Shown here: piece after piece, positions 6,488 through 7,683 of the stretch
Numbering within the stretch: the stretch's first letter is position 1
Layout: every line of letters starts with the position of its first letter
NCBI GenBank assembly: GCA_002362385.1
Contig: DEUB01000028.1
Location: 1-7,683, forward strand
Length of the DNA stretch: 7,683 nt
Direction of reading: 5' to 3'
DNA from: Lachnospiraceae bacterium UBA3273
GTDB taxonomy: Bacteria > Bacillota > Clostridia > Lachnospirales > Lachnospiraceae
The notes under the pieces: model-generated
The model's input: only the letters and a program-made list of their open reading frames with translations
Told to the model about the DNA's origin: nothing
Databases searched by the model: none
Translations under genes and position numbers: made by a program

Positions 6488-7222
6488 ATGATAAAAAGGA
6501 TTCAGTATTTTTTTATGTTGTTGATAGGTATTATGATACTCACTGGATGTGCAAAAGAAAGTGAAAAACGTTTATCTGTTTTTCAGAATAAATTAGAAAG
6601 GGCATCAATAGGATTGGGAAGAGATATAGAGAATTCTTTTGCGCTCTGTGATAAGAAAATGGAGAAAAATTTTATTGTTTTGGAAAATACAGATAAAAAT
6701 ACTTCCGGGTTTCAACAGGTAGAAGAAATAACTGTACCAGATGAAGAACAAATCAAAACCTATTTAAATATGACGGTCAGTGAAATCGAAAAAGTAACAG
6801 GAAATACAATTAATGAGGAAGAAAGTATTACGGCTTTTTCATTTGAAAAAGCATATAAAGGTCTTTATCTGGACAATTCTTCTTTCTATTTTCTATGCAA
6901 GGACGATGAAATGCTGGGTAAACAGATTGCGCTTACATTTTATGGGAAATATCATGATGATTATTTGAAGATGATAGGCTTGTCAAAAGATATGAATTTC
7001 CGGGATATTATGGGCTTATGGGGAGAGACGGAAATAGAAGAAAGCAAAAAAGACAATGAGTACCATTACAGAATAAAATATGAGAGAAATGGACTCCTGT
7101 ATAGTTTTGTATCAAAAGACAAGGCAGGATATTCTTTTAGCACATACATTGAATTGAATAATGATCTGGATAATAATGTTAACATTTTGGAATACCTGCA
7201 GGATGTTATGGAAAATCTTTAA
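6488..7222 (+). CDS. Small lipoprotein of unknown family (tandem copy 2)
   Basis: A 244-residue paralog of the preceding gene. The signal peptide is MIKRIQYFFMLLIGIMILTGC (lipobox LTGC, Cys21). The two copies are collinear: ITVP begins at residue 81 and the second helix motif (MNFRDIMGLWGETEIEE) at residue 169 in both. LNMTxxEIEKxTGN, LDNSSFYF, GLSxxM, EYHY and YERNGL are shared. By eye over half the residues from 81 on are identical, while the mature N-terminus has diverged strongly. This copy has about 20 more C-terminal residues. The start at 6488 is preceded by GAAAGAGAG (6472-6480) with a 7-base spacer; an in-frame ATG at 6470 sits upstream of that site. It follows copy 1 after 70 bp with no clear terminator, so it is probably in the same transcript. 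Confidence 0.87.
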   Translation: MIKRIQYFFMLLIGIMILTGCAKESEKRLSVFQNKLERASIGLGRDIENSFALCDKKMEKNFIVLENTDKNTSGFQQVEEITVPDEEQIKTYLNMTVSEIEKVTGNTINEEESITAFSFEKAYKGLYLDNSSFYFLCKDDEMLGKQIALTFYGKYHDDYLKMIGLSKDMNFRDIMGLWGETEIEESKKDNEYHYRIKYERNGLLYSFVSKDKAGYSFSTYIELNNDLDNNVNILEYLQDVMENL

Positions 7223-7227
7223 TCGTA

Positions 7228-7494
7228 TTGATCCTTTCGCCGTTTCATTCGGGTTCGCATGGAGATACATTTGATATATTATTCAATAATAAAAATAATT
7301 ATACGGAAAATGAAGTGGGGTATATATTTAGGCTTATATCAAGTTCAACTAATGATTATTTGCCATTTGGACAAGTATATGTATTGAATAGTAAAACTAA
7401 TGGGTATCATGATTTGGAAATTTTTACGGATGAAACGCATTTTTTCTTGAAATATCAAAATGGTGCGTATCAATATGTAACTATTGGCTTATAA
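7228..7494 (+). pseudogene. Orphan C-terminal-like fragment with no good start
   Basis: An 88-codon open frame from a TTG at 7228 ends with TAA at 7492-7494. It begins 5 bases after the previous stop, has no Shine-Dalgarno site and no signal peptide, and the frame stays open upstream into the preceding gene. The content looks like real protein: PFHSGSHGDTFDILFNN, then LNSKTNGYHDLEIF and FLKYQNGAYQY. The pattern 'TNGYHDLxIF...KYQNGAYQ' is typical of the C-terminal end of small secreted beta-rich proteins in which an FG-GAP-like 'G.hDl' strand precedes a terminal 'y.nG.Y' strand. The likeliest reading is the 3' end of another secreted or lipoprotein gene whose 5' part was deleted. An alternative is a leaderless or translationally coupled small protein. 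Confidence 0.5.
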
Positions 7495-7499
7495 CATTA

Positions 7500-7547
7500 G
7501 ATTTTAAAATATAAAATCGGGTAAAAGATTGTATGATAGGTCTTTTA
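7500..7547 (+). repeat. Two AT-rich inverted repeats after the last gene
   Basis: GATTTTA (7500-7506) pairs perfectly with TAAAATC (7512-7518) around a 5-base loop. TAAAAGA (7522-7528) pairs with TCTTTTA (7541-7547) around a 12-base loop. They follow the last stop by 6 and 28 bases. Neither is GC-rich and neither has a proper U-tract, so a role as terminator is weak. They may stabilise a 3' end or be chance in AT-rich DNA. Confidence 0.25.
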
Positions 7548-7559
7548 AAAACAGCTAAA

Positions 7560-7592
7560 TGATACAATTTTGATATAATTAAAACTTATAAT
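7560..7592 (+). promoter_or_regulatory. Promoter with 11-bp-spaced direct repeats (box 3, no gene behind it)
   Basis: TGATACAAT (7560-7568), TT, TGATATAAT (7571-7579), 7 bp, TATAAT (7587-7592). The geometry is identical to boxes 1 and 2, with more drift in the repeats (C to T and G to A changes). No open frame follows before the tRNA promoter at 7625. It is therefore either a relic of a deleted cluster member or a second promoter reading into the tRNA. Confidence 0.5.
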
Positions 7593-7624
7593 ATTAAGAA
7601 AATCCAAATTTTCAAAATTTTATC

Positions 7625-7653
7625 TTGCATTTTCCCTTAGATTTGTGTATACT
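7625..7653 (+). promoter_or_regulatory. Sigma-A-type promoter of the tRNA
   Basis: TTGCAT (7625-7630), a 17-bp spacer and TATACT (7648-7653) form a near-consensus housekeeping promoter. Just upstream, AAATTTT and AAAATTT (7606-7620) make a short AT palindrome in the position of an UP element. Transcription would start around 7660, a few bases before the tRNA 5' end at 7666, as is common for tRNA genes. Confidence 0.65.
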
Positions 7654-7665
7654 AAGCAATGTTGA

Positions 7666-7683
7666 TGGGCTATCGCCAAACGG
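7666..7683 (+). tRNA. tRNA-Gln, 5' end only (partial)
   Basis: The last 18 bases, beginning TGGGCTA and continuing TCGCCAAACGG, match the start of bacterial tRNA-Gln: acceptor strand TGGGCTA with the unusual U1, T8, C9, then the D-stem GCC and D-loop AAACGG. The anticodon and the rest lie beyond the window, so the identity rests on the acceptor and D-arm alone. The strong promoter immediately upstream supports it. Confidence 0.75.

Overview
The window is AT-rich, with Shine-Dalgarno sites of the AGAGGG/AAAAGG kind and a dense run of lipoprotein genes, all on the + strand. This suggests a low-GC Gram-positive bacterium, most likely a gut-type clostridium (Lachnospiraceae-like). That placement is inferred from style, because no taxonomic marker gene is present apart from a tRNA start at the right edge.

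Layout. Bases 1-81 are the tail of an unidentified gene. A first promoter-like box (125-157) precedes three paralogous lipoproteins (244-1593, 1606-2928, 2970-4004). The first two have a lipobox, two Ig-like modules and a shared C-terminal domain with an acidic DxDGDG calcium-type loop. The third lacks most of the Ig-like part. About 250 bases (4004-4250) follow that hold the remains of at least two lipoprotein signal peptides. Next comes a WG-repeat lipoprotein (4251-5585). A second copy of the promoter box (5664-5696) precedes a tandem pair of paralogous lipoproteins (5749-6417 and 6488-7222), then an orphan C-terminal-like fragment (about 7228-7494). A third copy of the box (7560-7592) has no gene behind it inside the window. 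The window closes with a strong sigma-A-type promoter (7625-7653) and the first 18 bases of a probable tRNA-Gln (7666-7683).

How the parts relate. Five apparently intact genes encode predicted membrane-anchored surface lipoproteins from three paralog groups. Two duplications and several dead gene starts show that the locus is actively duplicating and decaying. The three promoter boxes share an identical geometry: two TGATGCAAT-like 9-mers in direct repeat at 11-bp period, then 7 bp, then TATAAT. This implies that one activator, probably OmpR/PhoB-like, controls the cluster. The cluster's function cannot be read from the sequence. A surface sensing, adhesion or immunity array next to a tRNA hotspot is a plausible inference only.
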